Below, piece by piece: positions 18,145 through 27,177 of a stretch of DNA of 64,000 nucleotides. A model generated the notes under the pieces. The model saw only the letters and a list, made by a program, of their open reading frames with translations. It did not search any database and was not told where the DNA came from. Source of the stretch: Brachymonas denitrificans. GTDB taxonomy: Bacteria; Pseudomonadota; Gammaproteobacteria; Burkholderiales; Burkholderiaceae_C. The translations under genes were made by a program, and so were the position numbers. The stretch lies in contig NZ_CAJQUA010000001.1 in NCBI RefSeq assembly GCF_907163135.1, forward strand, positions 1,751,001-1,815,000. Reading direction: 5' to 3'. Position 1 is the stretch's first letter; the number at the start of each line of letters is the position of its first letter.

Positions 18145-18543
18145 TCATTCAGCAGCACGTAGCTGCAGTTCAAATCGGCTCGGACGACCTGTGAGCAGCG
18201 TACACCCCACCACATCAACCTGTCCCATATAAACAAAATCGGAATGGTGCTTTTCACGATAGAAGAGATGAATCTCATCACCCTGCCGTTGAGCACACTG
18301 CATACGCTCTTCAGCGAAGTGATCGTTTGGCCCCTCCCAATGCAGCACCGCTCCTACCAAATAATCGCGGTACTGCTCAGACGAGCTCTGCTTATCTTGC
18401 GTGACAAACAGAATGATCTTGTTATCGCCCTTAGGAGTCACAACGCCACGCGCAATGGCCTGATAGCTTCGATAGCCCCAAAGGCTCGCTAACTCTTTAC
18501 GCGAGTAATGCTGATTCGGAACGATTCTGGCAAACGACACCAT
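18145..18543 (-). CDS. Low-GC orphan gene, DUF3427-like domain (tentative)
   Basis: A 132-aa protein, MVSFARIVPNQHYSRKELAS at the start, with an SD-like AAGGGGGA shortly before the ATG. The pattern YSRKEL-ARGVV-KIILFVT-YRDYL-LHWEG-GDEIHLFYRE-FVYMG resembles the DUF3427-type domain found at the ends of some superfamily-2 helicases and nuclease proteins of restriction/defence type. Here it would be a stand-alone domain. GC is near 48% in the segment sampled (18241-18300), well below the neighbours, suggesting transfer from elsewhere. The family match is from pattern memory and is not certain; a role in recognising modified or foreign DNA is speculation. Confidence 0.55.
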   Translation of the reverse strand: MVSFARIVPNQHYSRKELASLWGYRSYQAIARGVVTPKGDNKIILFVTQDKQSSSEQYRDYLVGAVLHWEGPNDHFAEERMQCAQRQGDEIHLFYREKHHSDFVYMGQVDVVGCTLLTGRPSRFELQLRAAE

Positions 18544-18625
18544 TAGCTTTCCCCCTTGCAGGCATTCTATCGGTCACCACGCAAAGCCACCCGAAGCAAA
18601 GAGGGCACAGCGAAACTACACGCAC

Positions 18626-18659
18626 AAAAAAAACCCTTCCACGTACAACGTGAAAGGGC
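18626..18659 (-). terminator. Intrinsic terminator after the acyl-CoA dehydrogenase gene
   Basis: A 10-bp stem with one mismatch (CCCTTCCACG/CGTGAAAGGG) and a 5-nt loop is followed on the minus strand by a run of eight T. It closes the transcript that includes the downstream acyl-CoA dehydrogenase. Confidence 0.85.
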
Positions 18660-18681
18660 TATCCCTCACGACGCAGAATGC

Positions 18682-19809
18682 TTACAGCGAACGCGTAATG
18701 ATGATCTTCTGCACATCACTCGTGCCCTCGTAGATCTGGCACACGCGCACGTCGCGGTAGATACGCTCCACCGGGAAGTCGGCCGTCACGCCGTAACCAC
18801 CCAGGGTCTGGATCGCCACGGAGCAGACCTTTTCGGCCGTTTCGCTGGCGAACAGCTTGGCCATGGCGGCTTCGCGCAGGCAGGGCTTGCCGGCGTCGCG
18901 CAGGCTGGCTGCATGCCAGATCAGCTGGCGTGCGGCCTCGAGCTGCGTGGCGCAGTCGGCCAGACGGAAGGCCACAGCCTGGTGCTCGATGATCGGCACG
19001 CCGAAGGCTTCACGCTCCTTGGCGTACTGCACGGCAAAGTCCAGCGCGCTGCGGGCCATGCCTACGCTCTGCGAGGCGATGCCGATGCGGCCGCCTTCCA
19101 GCGCGGACAGGGCAATCTTGTAGCCCTCGCCTTCCTGGCCGATCAGGTTCTCGGCGGGAATGCGGCAGTTGTCGAACAGAATCTGCGCCGTGTCGCTGCT
19201 GTGCTGGCCCAGCTTGTTCTCCAGGCTGGCCACTTTCCAGCCGGGGTTGTCGGTGCTCACCATGAAGGCGCTCAGGCCCTTCTTGCCGGCGTTCTTGTCG
19301 GTGACGGCAATCACCACGGCCGCCTGACCGTTCTTGCCGCTGGTGATGAACTGCTTGGTGCCGTTGATGACGTATTCGTCGCCTTCCTTCACCGCGGTGG
19401 TGCGGATGGCGGAAGCATCGGAGCCCACGTGCGGCTCGGTCAGGCAGAAGGCGCCGAGGATGTCGCCGCGGGCAGCGGGCACCAGCCATTGCTGCTTCTG
19501 CGCCTCGTTGCCGTACTTCATCAGGATGGCGTTGTAGGGGCAGTTGGTCACGGAGATGGCCGTGCTGGTGCCGCCGTCACCGGCCGCGATTTCTTCCAGC
19601 ACCAGGGCCAGCGTGACATAGTCCAGACCGGCGCCGCCGTATTCTTCCGGCACGCAAATGCCATAGGCACCCAGCTCGGCCAGGCCCTTGTGCGCTTCCT
19701 TGGGGAAGCTGTGCTCCTTGTCCCACTTGGCGGCGTTCGGCCACAGCTGTTCCTGGGCAAAGGCGCGTACCGCTTCGCGGATCATCTCCTGGTCTTGTGT
19801 CAGTAGCAT
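18682..19809 (-). CDS. Acyl-CoA dehydrogenase (short/branched-chain type)
   Basis: The 375-aa FAD enzyme oxidises an acyl-CoA to the 2-enoyl-CoA. It starts MLLTQDQEMIREAVRAFAQE, with the flavin/substrate segment LGAFCLTEPHVGSDASA and the C-terminal QIYEGTSDVQK carrying the catalytic Glu at the short-chain ACAD position. This separates it from LiuA, which has Ala there. Butyryl- or 2-methylbutyryl-CoA are plausible substrates. It is the last gene of the minus-strand run after the thiolase and SDR genes, and is followed by a strong terminator. Confidence 0.92.
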   Translation of the reverse strand: MLLTQDQEMIREAVRAFAQEQLWPNAAKWDKEHSFPKEAHKGLAELGAYGICVPEEYGGAGLDYVTLALVLEEIAAGDGGTSTAISVTNCPYNAILMKYGNEAQKQQWLVPAARGDILGAFCLTEPHVGSDASAIRTTAVKEGDEYVINGTKQFITSGKNGQAAVVIAVTDKNAGKKGLSAFMVSTDNPGWKVASLENKLGQHSSDTAQILFDNCRIPAENLIGQEGEGYKIALSALEGGRIGIASQSVGMARSALDFAVQYAKEREAFGVPIIEHQAVAFRLADCATQLEAARQLIWHAASLRDAGKPCLREAAMAKLFASETAEKVCSVAIQTLGGYGVTADFPVERIYRDVRVCQIYEGTSDVQKIIITRSL

Positions 19810-19867
19810 GGGGATTCCTTATTGATTTTTTGAAAACAAACGGTCGTGATGCCGAGGGCAGCCTGCA

Positions 19868-20551
19868 TCACCATGTATCGTAAGCGACGCCATCGCGATG
19901 GACAAAATGTCCCGATGATGACAATGTGATTTGCGTCAAGTTCCGCCGCAGTGCGGCAGCACTGTCCTCTGCCGACAACGGGGCCGAGGGGCCGCCCATG
20001 TCGGTGCGGACCCAGCCCGGATCCAGGCAGACCATGGCCGCGCGCGGATAGCTGTGGCGCGCCGAAGCCACCGCCATGTTCAGCGCTGCCTTGCTCACGC
20101 GATACAGCCACCAATCGCTATCGGCGGCCTGCGTGATGTTGCCGAGCCCGCTGGAAATGAACCCGAACACGCCGCCCTGTCCGTTGCGCCCCGCCTCGAC
20201 CAGGGGCGCCACCTGCGGGATCACCTGCATGGCACCCAGCACATTGGTGTGCATCACACGGTCGAAATCGTTTTGCGTGGGCGGGCTGGTGGCATCGGCG
20301 CGGTGGCCGACGCCAGCCACGTAGATGGCCACATCCACCGACTCGCCATCGAGCTGCCAGGCCAGGCCGCTGACGCTGGCCGGCTTGGCCACGTCCACGC
20401 GCAGGATCTGCTGCACACCCGCCTGGTGCAGGTGTTCGGCGCCGGCATCGCTGCGTGCCGTGGCAATGACACGGTCGCCGGCCGCCGCATACTGGCGCGC
20501 CAGTTCCAGGCCGATGCCGCGCGAGGCGCCGATGATGACGATGGTGGACAT
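19868..20551 (-). CDS. Short-chain dehydrogenase/reductase
   Basis: The 227-aa SDR has the Rossmann motif IIGASRGIGLELARQY at the N-terminus, VDVAIYVAGVGHR (NAG-equivalent), a serine in GFISSGLGNI and the catalytic YRVSKAALN. The C-terminal DPGWVRTDMGGPSAPLSAE resembles CsgA/C-factor-like SDRs. Start 20551 is taken as the first methionine before the Rossmann strand; no clear SD precedes it. It lies between the thiolase and acyl-CoA dehydrogenase genes. Substrate unknown. Confidence 0.85.
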   Translation of the reverse strand: MSTIVIIGASRGIGLELARQYAAAGDRVIATARSDAGAEHLHQAGVQQILRVDVAKPASVSGLAWQLDGESVDVAIYVAGVGHRADATSPPTQNDFDRVMHTNVLGAMQVIPQVAPLVEAGRNGQGGVFGFISSGLGNITQAADSDWWLYRVSKAALNMAVASARHSYPRAAMVCLDPGWVRTDMGGPSAPLSAEDSAAALRRNLTQITLSSSGHFVHRDGVAYDTW

Positions 20552-20567
20552 GGGAGGGCTCACGCAA

Positions 20568-20593
20568 GGCGGGCATGCCGCAGCATGCCCGCC
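20568..20593. repeat. 11-bp perfect inverted repeat between thiolase and SDR genes
   Basis: GGCGGGCATGC and GCATGCCCGCC surround a 4-nt loop. It has no T-run, so it is more likely a processing or attenuation hairpin than a full terminator. Confidence 0.5.
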
Positions 20594-20613
20594 CGTTCTG
20601 GTTCTGACCGGAA

Positions 20614-21795
20614 TTACACCAGTTCCAGACAGACGGAAGTGCCTTCGCCGCCGCCGATGCACAGCGTGGCCAGGCCCTTCTTCAGGCCGCGCGCCTTCAG
20701 GGCGTGGATCAGCGTGACCATGATGCGGGCACCGGAAGCACCGATGGGGTGACCCAGGGCGCAGGCGCCGCCGTTGACGTTGACCTTGTCGTGCGGCACG
20801 TTCAGTTCCTTCATCAGGGCCATGGGCACCACGGCGAAGGCTTCGTTCACTTCCCACAGGTCCACATCCTCGACTTTCCAGCCGGCTTTTTCCAGGGCCT
20901 TCTGGCTGGAGTACACGGGAGCGGTGGTGAACCAGTTCGGTTCCTGCGCAAAGGTGGCCGAGCTGACGATGCGGGCCAGCGGCTTGCAGCCCAGTTCCTT
21001 GGCCTTGCTCTCGGTCATCAGCACGATGGCGGCAGCGCCGTCGTTGATGCTGGAGCTGGCGGCGGCGGTGATGGTGCCATCCTTCTTGAAGGCGGGCTTG
21101 AGCGTGGGGATCTTGTCGATCTTGATCTTGCCCGGACCTTCGTCGGTGTCGACCACGCGCTCGCCCTTGCGGTCGGCCACGGTCACGGCAGCGATCTCGT
21201 CCTTGAAGGCGCCGGCGGCGATGGCGTCCTGTGCGCGCTGCACGCTGGCCATGGCGAACTTGTCCTGGTCTTCACGGGTGAAGTTGTACTTCTCGGCGCA
21301 CTCTTCGCCGAAGGTCCCCATGCTGCGGCCGGCTTCGTAGGCGTCTTCCAGGCCGTCCAGCATCATGTGGTCATACACCTTGTCGTGGCCGATGCGGTAG
21401 CCGCCACGGGCCTTCTTCAGCAGATAGGGGGCGTTGGTCATGCTTTCCATGCCGCCGGCCACCATGATGTCGGCGTTGCCGGCAGCGAGGGTGTCGGCCG
21501 CCATCATGACGGTCTTCATGGCGGAGCCGCACACCTTGTGCACGGTGACAGCGCCGGTGGACTTGGGCAGGCCGGCCTTGATCACGGCCTGGCGTGCGGG
21601 AGCCTGGCCCTGGCCAGCCATCAGCACGTTGCCGAAATACACTTCGTCGACCTGCTCGGGCTTGATGCCGGCCTGCTCGACAGCGGCCTTGATGGCCACG
21701 GCGCCCAGATCGCTCGCCGCCAGATTGGCGAAATCGCTCTGGAACGAGCCCATGGGGGTGCGCTTGGCGCCAACGATGACAATGGATTCAGCCAT
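20614..21795 (-). CDS. Acetyl-CoA acetyltransferase (thiolase)
   Basis: The 393-aa thiolase cleaves acetoacetyl-CoA or condenses two acetyl-CoA. It has the nucleophilic Cys89 in VHKVCGSAMKT, the His motif GACALGHPIGASG, and a C-terminal general-base Cys in ATLCIGGGEGTS. Length and NVNGGACALGHP suit the AtoB/PhaA biosynthetic type. Start 21795 has AGGAGA about 8 nt upstream. It is well placed to handle acetoacetyl-CoA derived from LiuE's acetoacetate; no CoA-transferase or PHB synthase is adjacent, so a role in polyhydroxybutyrate synthesis is equally possible. Confidence 0.93.
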   Translation of the reverse strand: MAESIVIVGAKRTPMGSFQSDFANLAASDLGAVAIKAAVEQAGIKPEQVDEVYFGNVLMAGQGQAPARQAVIKAGLPKSTGAVTVHKVCGSAMKTVMMAADTLAAGNADIMVAGGMESMTNAPYLLKKARGGYRIGHDKVYDHMMLDGLEDAYEAGRSMGTFGEECAEKYNFTREDQDKFAMASVQRAQDAIAAGAFKDEIAAVTVADRKGERVVDTDEGPGKIKIDKIPTLKPAFKKDGTITAAASSSINDGAAAIVLMTESKAKELGCKPLARIVSSATFAQEPNWFTTAPVYSSQKALEKAGWKVEDVDLWEVNEAFAVVPMALMKELNVPHDKVNVNGGACALGHPIGASGARIMVTLIHALKARGLKKGLATLCIGGGEGTSVCLELV

Positions 21796-21817
21796 TTCAA
21801 GTTCTCCTGAGGTTAGG

Positions 21818-23617
21818 TTAACGGGTCTTGCGCTCGAAGCGCTTGTCTTGTTCATACGGGAACACGTCCAGCACTTCGCCGCGCTGGATGCGCTCCTTGT
21901 GCGCCTGCCAGAACTGCGAATCCAGCAGGTCGGCATGGTGTTTCATGAAAACCTCGCGCACGGCATCATTGCCGAGCAGGAAGGGACCGAAGGTTTCCGG
22001 AAACACGTCCTTGGGGCCGACGCTGTACCAGATTTCTCCGGACATTTCATCTTCCTCGTTGCGCGGTGCCGGCACCTTGCGGAAGTTGCAGTCGGTGATG
22101 TACTCAATCTCATCGTAGTCGTAGAAAACGACCTTGCCATGACGGGTGACGCCGAAGTTCTTCCAGAGCATGTCGCCAGGGAAGATGTTCGCAGCCACCA
22201 GATCCTTGATCGCATTGCCGTATTCGACCACCGCATGCTCCATCTGGTGACGCGAGCGACTGGTTTCCATGCCGGCGTCGAAGGCTTCCTGCAGGTACAT
22301 GTTGAGCGGGATCATGCGGCGCTCAATGTAGATGTGCCTGAAAATCACCTCTTCCTCGCCATCGTCGTCGAGATCGGCGATTTCCATCTGGCTCGGGGCG
22401 AACTTGCGGATCTCCTCGATCAGGTCCTCGTCGAAGCGGTCACGCGGGAAGGCGATGTTGCGGAATTCGAGCGTGTCGGCCATGCGGCCGACACGGTCGT
22501 GGTGCTTCACCAGACGGTACTTGGACTCGATCAGCTCGCGCGTGGTTTCCTTCTGCGGCGGATAGTAGTCCTTGATGATCTTGAACACGTAGGGGAAGGA
22601 CGGCAGGTCGAACACCAGCATCACCATGCCCTTGATGCCGGGGGCAATGCGGAAGTTGTCGGTGCTGTGCAGCAGGTGGAACAGGAAGTCGCGGTAGAAC
22701 AGCGTCTTGCCCTGCTTGGCCAGCCCCAGTGCGTTGTAGATTTCGGCGCGCGGCATGCCGGGCATGAGGCTGCGCAGGAACTGCACGTAGGCGCTCGGCA
22801 CTTCCATGTCGACCATGAAGTAGGCGCGCGAGAAGCTGAACAGCGCGCGCATGTCGTTCTCGCCGTGCAGCACGGCATCGATGTAGAGCTTGCCCTCGTG
22901 GTTGAACAGGATGGGCAGCGAGAACGCCACTTCGCGGTAGCTGTTGACGATCTTGCCCACCACGTAGGCACCCTTGTTGCGGTAGAACAGGCTGCTGAGC
23001 ACCTGGATCTGGAAATTGGCACGCAGCTTGACGTCGCCGATCTGGTGCTTGAGCACCTCGACCACGCGGGTGATGTCACGCTCCAGGTCTTCGTAGGGAA
23101 CGTGCAGGTTGTAGTCGGTGAGGATGGTGCGGATCGCGTCGTGCAGCTGCTCGAACTTGGGATAGTAGGCACGGAACGACGGGTGCAGCACGTCTTCCTG
23201 ACACTCGATGTACTCGGTGCTGATGGCCGGCAGGATGAACAGGAAGTCGTTCCTGAAGTGGCTGTGGTGCAGGATGGTGGTGGTGACCGAGTTGAAGAAG
23301 GTTTCGGCCAGCTCGGGCTGGTGATGGTTCACCAGCAAGCCGATGTAGAACAGCTTGACCTGCTGCCACACATTCATGGGCAGCTCGTGGGCACGGAATT
23401 CGCGCTCGAGCCGCATGATGCATTCGTCCACCCGCAGGTCGTAGAACTCGATGCGGTCCCGCTGGGCGCGCTGTTGCGCGTGCCAGTCCTGCGTCTCGAA
23501 GCGGTGCTTGGCACGCCCCGATTCGGAACGGAACAGGCGATAGTGACGGTCGAAACCGTCCAGCATCGCCCTGGCAATTTCATACGCCTCAGGTGCGTCC
23601 AGTCGTTGGGGGAACAT
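21818..23617 (-). CDS. aceK: Isocitrate dehydrogenase kinase/phosphatase
   Basis: This bifunctional cytosolic enzyme phosphorylates and dephosphorylates isocitrate dehydrogenase, diverting isocitrate to the glyoxylate shunt during growth on acetyl-CoA sources. At 599 aa it is full-length. An N-terminal regulatory domain ([18 protein letters not shown]) is followed by the kinase-like half with [40 protein letters not shown] and the metal-binding FYDYDEIEY. The ATG at 23617 (GGAG 5 nt upstream) is preferred to the one at 23632, which has no SD. No isocitrate lyase or malate synthase gene is in the window. It is preceded by carbonic anhydrase and followed by thiolase. Confidence 0.96.
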   Translation of the reverse strand: MFPQRLDAPEAYEIARAMLDGFDRHYRLFRSESGRAKHRFETQDWHAQQRAQRDRIEFYDLRVDECIMRLEREFRAHELPMNVWQQVKLFYIGLLVNHHQPELAETFFNSVTTTILHHSHFRNDFLFILPAISTEYIECQEDVLHPSFRAYYPKFEQLHDAIRTILTDYNLHVPYEDLERDITRVVEVLKHQIGDVKLRANFQIQVLSSLFYRNKGAYVVGKIVNSYREVAFSLPILFNHEGKLYIDAVLHGENDMRALFSFSRAYFMVDMEVPSAYVQFLRSLMPGMPRAEIYNALGLAKQGKTLFYRDFLFHLLHSTDNFRIAPGIKGMVMLVFDLPSFPYVFKIIKDYYPPQKETTRELIESKYRLVKHHDRVGRMADTLEFRNIAFPRDRFDEDLIEEIRKFAPSQMEIADLDDDGEEEVIFRHIYIERRMIPLNMYLQEAFDAGMETSRSRHQMEHAVVEYGNAIKDLVAANIFPGDMLWKNFGVTRHGKVVFYDYDEIEYITDCNFRKVPAPRNEEDEMSGEIWYSVGPKDVFPETFGPFLLGNDAVREVFMKHHADLLDSQFWQAHKERIQRGEVLDVFPYEQDKRFERKTR

Positions 23618-23657
23618 CGTGTCTCCGTGCATTTATGGTGGTTGTATTAACCTTCCA

Positions 23658-24341
23658 TTATGCGCAGTATCGGCTGTCCCAGCTCTCCAGTGCCTGCTTG
23701 TAGACGGGCAGCAATTCATCATTGCCGCCACAGGTCATGCGCATGTCGTTCACCAGGCCGTCGCTGATGCCGTAGACCCAGCCGTGCAGGGTCACATCCT
23801 GGCCACGGCTCCAGGCATCCTTCATGACGGTGGTCTGCGCCACGTTGACCACCTGCTCGATGGCATTGAGTTCGCACAGCGCATCGAGCTTGCGCGCCTC
23901 GGGTACGCGCTGCATGCGCTTGAAGTGGCGGTCGGCCACGTCGCGCACATGGCGCAGCCAGTTGTCGGCCAGGCCCACGCGCAGGTCGAACAGCGCCGCC
24001 TTGACGCCGCCGCAGCCATAATGGCCCACCACCATCAGGTGCTTGACCTTGAGCTGGTCCACCGCGTACTGGATGGTGGACAGGCAGTTCAGATCGGTCG
24101 GAACCACCACGTTGGCCACGTTGCGATGCACGAACACCTCGCCCGGAGCCAGACCGGTGATCTGGTTGGCCGGCACGCGACTGTCGGAACAGCCGATCCA
24201 CATGTATTCGGGATTCTGCTGTTCCATCAGGCCGGTGAAGAAGCCGGGACGCTTCTTTTCCATTTCGGCTGCCCACTGACGGTTGGCCTCGAACAGGTTT
24301 TCCAGCTTGTCGCGTGCGGGTAAGGTGGGGGTATCGTTCAT
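23658..24341 (-). CDS. can: Beta-carbonic anhydrase
   Basis: The 227-aa enzyme interconverts CO2 and bicarbonate. Zinc ligands are visible: Cys51 and Asp53 in GCSDSRVPAN, His107 and Cys110 in GHYGCGGV. Bicarbonate is the co-substrate of the LiuB/LiuD carboxylase, so the location next to liuA may be functional. The gene lies 66 nt downstream of liuA and 40 nt upstream of aceK. Confidence 0.95.
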   Translation of the reverse strand: MNDTPTLPARDKLENLFEANRQWAAEMEKKRPGFFTGLMEQQNPEYMWIGCSDSRVPANQITGLAPGEVFVHRNVANVVVPTDLNCLSTIQYAVDQLKVKHLMVVGHYGCGGVKAALFDLRVGLADNWLRHVRDVADRHFKRMQRVPEARKLDALCELNAIEQVVNVAQTTVMKDAWSRGQDVTLHGWVYGISDGLVNDMRMTCGGNDELLPVYKQALESWDSRYCA

Positions 24342-24407
24342 CGCAGTCCGGTTCAGAGAAAAATGGCCGCAGTGCCTTGCAGCAGCTGCGCCATGAAGGG
24401 GGAAAAA

Positions 24408-25589
24408 TTACATGGTTTCGGCGAACAGCTCGCGGCCGATCAGCATGCGGCGGATTTCGCTGGTGCCGGCGCCGATTTCGTACAGCTTGGCATCGCGCCA
24501 CAGGCGACCCAGCGGGTATTCGTTGATGTAGCCGTTGCCGCCGAAGATCTGGATGCCGTCGCCGGCCATCTTGGTAGCCATCTCGGCCGTCCACAGGATG
24601 ACGGAGGCGCAGTCCTTGCGCACCTGGCGGGCGTGGCCGCCACCTAGGGAATCCAGGTTCTTGCCGATGGTGTACAGGAAGGAACGGCCGGCCTGCAGCA
24701 CGGTGTACATGTCTGCCACCTTGCCCTGGATCAGCTGGAATTCGCCGATGGACTGGCCGAACTGCTTGCGGTCGTGGATGTAGGGCACCACGTTGTCCAT
24801 CACGGCCTGCATGATGCCGACCGGGCCGGCAGCCAGCACGGCACGCTCGTAGTCCAGACCGCTCATCAGCACCTTCACGCCACCGTTGAGTTCGCCCAGG
24901 ATGTTCTCGGCCGGGACTTCCACGTCCTGGAACACCATCTCGCCGGTGTGGCTGCCGCGCATGCCCAGCTTGTCCAGCTTCTGGGCGGTGGAGAAGCCCT
25001 TCATGCCCTTCTCGACCACGAAGGCGGTGATGCCGCGCGCGCCCAGCTCGGGCTCGGTCTTGGCATAGACCACCATGGTGTCGGCGTCGGGGCCGTTGGT
25101 GATCCACATCTTGCTGCCGTTGAGCAGGTAGTAGCCGCCCTTGTCCTCGGCCTTGAGCTTCATGCTCACCACGTCGGAGCCGGCACCCGGCTCGGACATG
25201 GCCAGCGCACCGATGTGCTCGCCGCTGCACAGCTTGGGCAGGTATTTCTGCTTCTGTGCCTCGTTGCCGTTGCGCTTGATCTGGTTCACGCACAGGTTGG
25301 AGTGCGCGCCGTAGGACAGGCCGATGGAGGCGCTGGCGCGGCTGATTTCTTCCAGCGCGATCATGTGCGCCAGGTAGCCCATGTTGGTGCCGCCGTATTC
25401 TTCGGGCACGGTCATGCCCAGCACGCCCAGCTCGCCAAACTTCTGCCACAGGTCCATCGGGAACTGGTCGGTACGGTCGGCTTCGGCCGCGCGCGGGGCG
25501 ATTTCAGCCTGGGCGAAGGTGTAGACGGCGTCGCGCAGTGCGTCGATGTCTTCGCCAAGCTGGAAGTTGAGTCCGGGCATGTTGCTCAT
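24408..25589 (-). CDS. liuA: Isovaleryl-CoA dehydrogenase
   Basis: The 393-aa FAD enzyme oxidises isovaleryl-CoA to 3-methylcrotonyl-CoA. The diagnostic features are both present: the catalytic Glu on the helix in [13 protein letters not shown], and Ala instead of Glu at the usual ACAD position in [13 protein letters not shown]. It also has [16 protein letters not shown]. The IVD signature and its place downstream of liuR with a LiuR-type box 60 nt before the start make the assignment firm. It is probably followed in the same transcript by can, aceK and the thiolase gene. Confidence 0.96.
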   Translation of the reverse strand: MSNMPGLNFQLGEDIDALRDAVYTFAQAEIAPRAAEADRTDQFPMDLWQKFGELGVLGMTVPEEYGGTNMGYLAHMIALEEISRASASIGLSYGAHSNLCVNQIKRNGNEAQKQKYLPKLCSGEHIGALAMSEPGAGSDVVSMKLKAEDKGGYYLLNGSKMWITNGPDADTMVVYAKTEPELGARGITAFVVEKGMKGFSTAQKLDKLGMRGSHTGEMVFQDVEVPAENILGELNGGVKVLMSGLDYERAVLAAGPVGIMQAVMDNVVPYIHDRKQFGQSIGEFQLIQGKVADMYTVLQAGRSFLYTIGKNLDSLGGGHARQVRKDCASVILWTAEMATKMAGDGIQIFGGNGYINEYPLGRLWRDAKLYEIGAGTSEIRRMLIGRELFAETM

Positions 25590-25637
25590 GAAATGTCTCC
25601 TGTGGGTTCTCTATGGTTGGTAGGAATGATCCGGCAG

Positions 25638-25670
25638 ATTATATGACGTTGACGTAAACGTCAATGACAA
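25638..25670 (-). promoter_or_regulatory. liuA promoter with LiuR operator
   Basis: On the minus strand TTGTCA (-35-like, 25670-25665) is followed immediately by the dyad TTGACGTTTACGTCAA (25664-25649), then five bases and TATAAT (25643-25638). The 21-nt spacer containing the dyad is the architecture expected for MerR-family regulation, where the regulator remodels an over-long spacer. The same box recurs at 16979-16994. Confidence 0.8.
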
Positions 25671-25709
25671 CTTGCTGACAGCCGCACACTGCCCTGCAGC
25701 TTCGGTATA

Positions 25710-26132
25710 TCACTTTTTGATGGCACGTTCGTTGCCGGCATTCATCATGCGATTGAGCAGCGTGCGGGCTTCCTTCTCGTGGGCCTTGACCTCCTCGAGG
25801 TTGGCCTGGATTTCTCCCAGCTGGATTTCGAGCTGGCGGCGGTGCGTGGCCAGGGTGTCGAGATACAGACGCATCTGCGGCAGCGTGTCGCGCGGGCTGT
25901 CGTACAGGTCGATGATCTGCTTGGCCTCGCTCAGGCTGAAGCCCAGGCGCTTGGCACGCAGCGTGAGCTTGAGTCGGGTCCGGTCGCGCGGGGTATAGAC
26001 CCGCACACGGCGCCCTTCGCCGGTGCGCTGCGGCTGCAGCAGCCCCATGTCCTCATAGAAGCGGATGGCACGCGTGGTCAGGTCGAACTCCTTGGCCAGA
26101 TCACTGATGGAATAGGTTACCCCTGTAGCCAC
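25710..26132 (-). CDS. liuR: MerR-family regulator of leucine/isovalerate degradation
   Basis: The 140-aa protein has an N-terminal MerR winged helix ([20 protein letters not shown] and [20 protein letters not shown]) and a C-terminal coiled-coil dimerisation helix (about 75-130) without the cysteines of metal-sensing MerR proteins. Genes of this type next to liuA in beta- and gammaproteobacteria are the known LiuR regulators. It is transcribed toward liuA, with the candidate operator in the 120-nt gap. No box is seen upstream of liuR itself. Confidence 0.9.
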   Translation of the reverse strand: MATGVTYSISDLAKEFDLTTRAIRFYEDMGLLQPQRTGEGRRVRVYTPRDRTRLKLTLRAKRLGFSLSEAKQIIDLYDSPRDTLPQMRLYLDTLATHRRQLEIQLGEIQANLEEVKAHEKEARTLLNRMMNAGNERAIKK

Positions 26133-26388
26133 GAACTGTCTCCCGAAGATGTGGGTGGGATGCCATACAAAAAGGCATGCTCACGATGTTGTTTTTGCAT
26201 CGGATATTGTAGGGCCGCCGCTGCCCGCAGGGGAGAAAACAGGCGCCTGCGCTCTGCTACCGGTCTGCATGAAAGGCTTGCATTTAACTGAATTATTCAA
26301 TGAATTCATCAGCTTATCATGCGGGCATTCGGCAAATCCACCACAAAATTGTTGCCATGGTGTCCAGATGCAGTTATTCTCGGCCGTC

Positions 26389-27120
26389 ATGAAAAACACA
26401 TTCCTTATCAAGAACAGGAGTGATGTGCTGCGTACCTTGTGCCTGGCCGCCGGCCTCGGCATGAGCAGCATGCTGCTGGGAACGGCCTGGGCACAGCCCG
26501 CCGAAGCCCTCTCCACTCCCCGGATTTCCGCCCGGCCGGCCGCTCCCGCCGGCGAGCCCTTCTCCTCCACCCCGCAGGCCGAGCCGGAGGTGTTTTCGGA
26601 AACAGCCCAGCCGGCAGTGGCCATGCCCGCCGCGCCCAGCTTCTCCCGGGATGCCCGCGTGGCCCAGGAAGGCAAGCGCAAGAGCCGTCGCAACAGCCAG
26701 CGCCCCGCCTATGCCGCGCCTGAAGTGGCCGACATCGGCCCAGGCATCGGCAAGCCGACCGAACTGCTGGCTGACGCCGAGGGCGCCTCGTTCCAGCAGG
26801 GCAAGGCTTCCTGGTATGGCGATCAGTTCCACAACCGCCTGACGGCCAATGGCGAGCGCTACAACATGAATGCCATGACGGCGGCGCACAAGACGCTGCC
26901 TTTCGGCACCATGGTGCTGGTGAAAAGCCCGGATACCGGCAAGTCGGTGATGGTGCGCATCAACGACCGTGGTCCCTACGTGCATGGCCGCATCATCGAC
27001 CTGAGCCGCGCCGCAGCCACCAAGCTGGGCGTGAAGAACCACGGCGTGTACCGCGTGATGCTGTACAAGACGCGCAAGGACGGCAAGCTGCAGCGCATTG
27101 CGCAAGGCACGGAAAGCTGA
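26389..27120 (+). CDS. rlpA: RlpA-family septal-ring lytic transglycosylase-like protein
   Basis: The 243-aa exported protein has a signal peptide ([19 protein letters not shown]), a Pro/Ala-rich linker (residues about 35-125), and a C-terminal double-psi beta-barrel with [36 protein letters not shown] and [20 protein letters not shown]. The Asp in INDRGP is part of the conserved RlpA catalytic site. There is no SPOR domain and no lipobox, unlike E. coli RlpA, so it is a short form. The start is uncertain: the ATG at 26389 precedes the signal peptide but lacks an SD; an ATG at 26368 is possible. It is divergent from liuR. Confidence 0.85.
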   Translation: MKNTFLIKNRSDVLRTLCLAAGLGMSSMLLGTAWAQPAEALSTPRISARPAAPAGEPFSSTPQAEPEVFSETAQPAVAMPAAPSFSRDARVAQEGKRKSRRNSQRPAYAAPEVADIGPGIGKPTELLADAEGASFQQGKASWYGDQFHNRLTANGERYNMNAMTAAHKTLPFGTMVLVKSPDTGKSVMVRINDRGPYVHGRIIDLSRAAATKLGVKNHGVYRVMLYKTRKDGKLQRIAQGTES

Positions 27121-27144
27121 GCCTTCCCGCCGCCCTCCCCGATC

Positions 27145-27169
27145 AAGCCCTGCCGATGCAGGGCTTTTT
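27145..27169 (+). terminator. Intrinsic terminator after rlpA
   Basis: AAGCCCTGC-CGAT-GCAGGGCTT is followed by TTT on the plus strand. It lies between the convergent rlpA and ygjP-like genes and can serve both. Confidence 0.8.
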
Positions 27170-27177
27170 CGTGGGCC

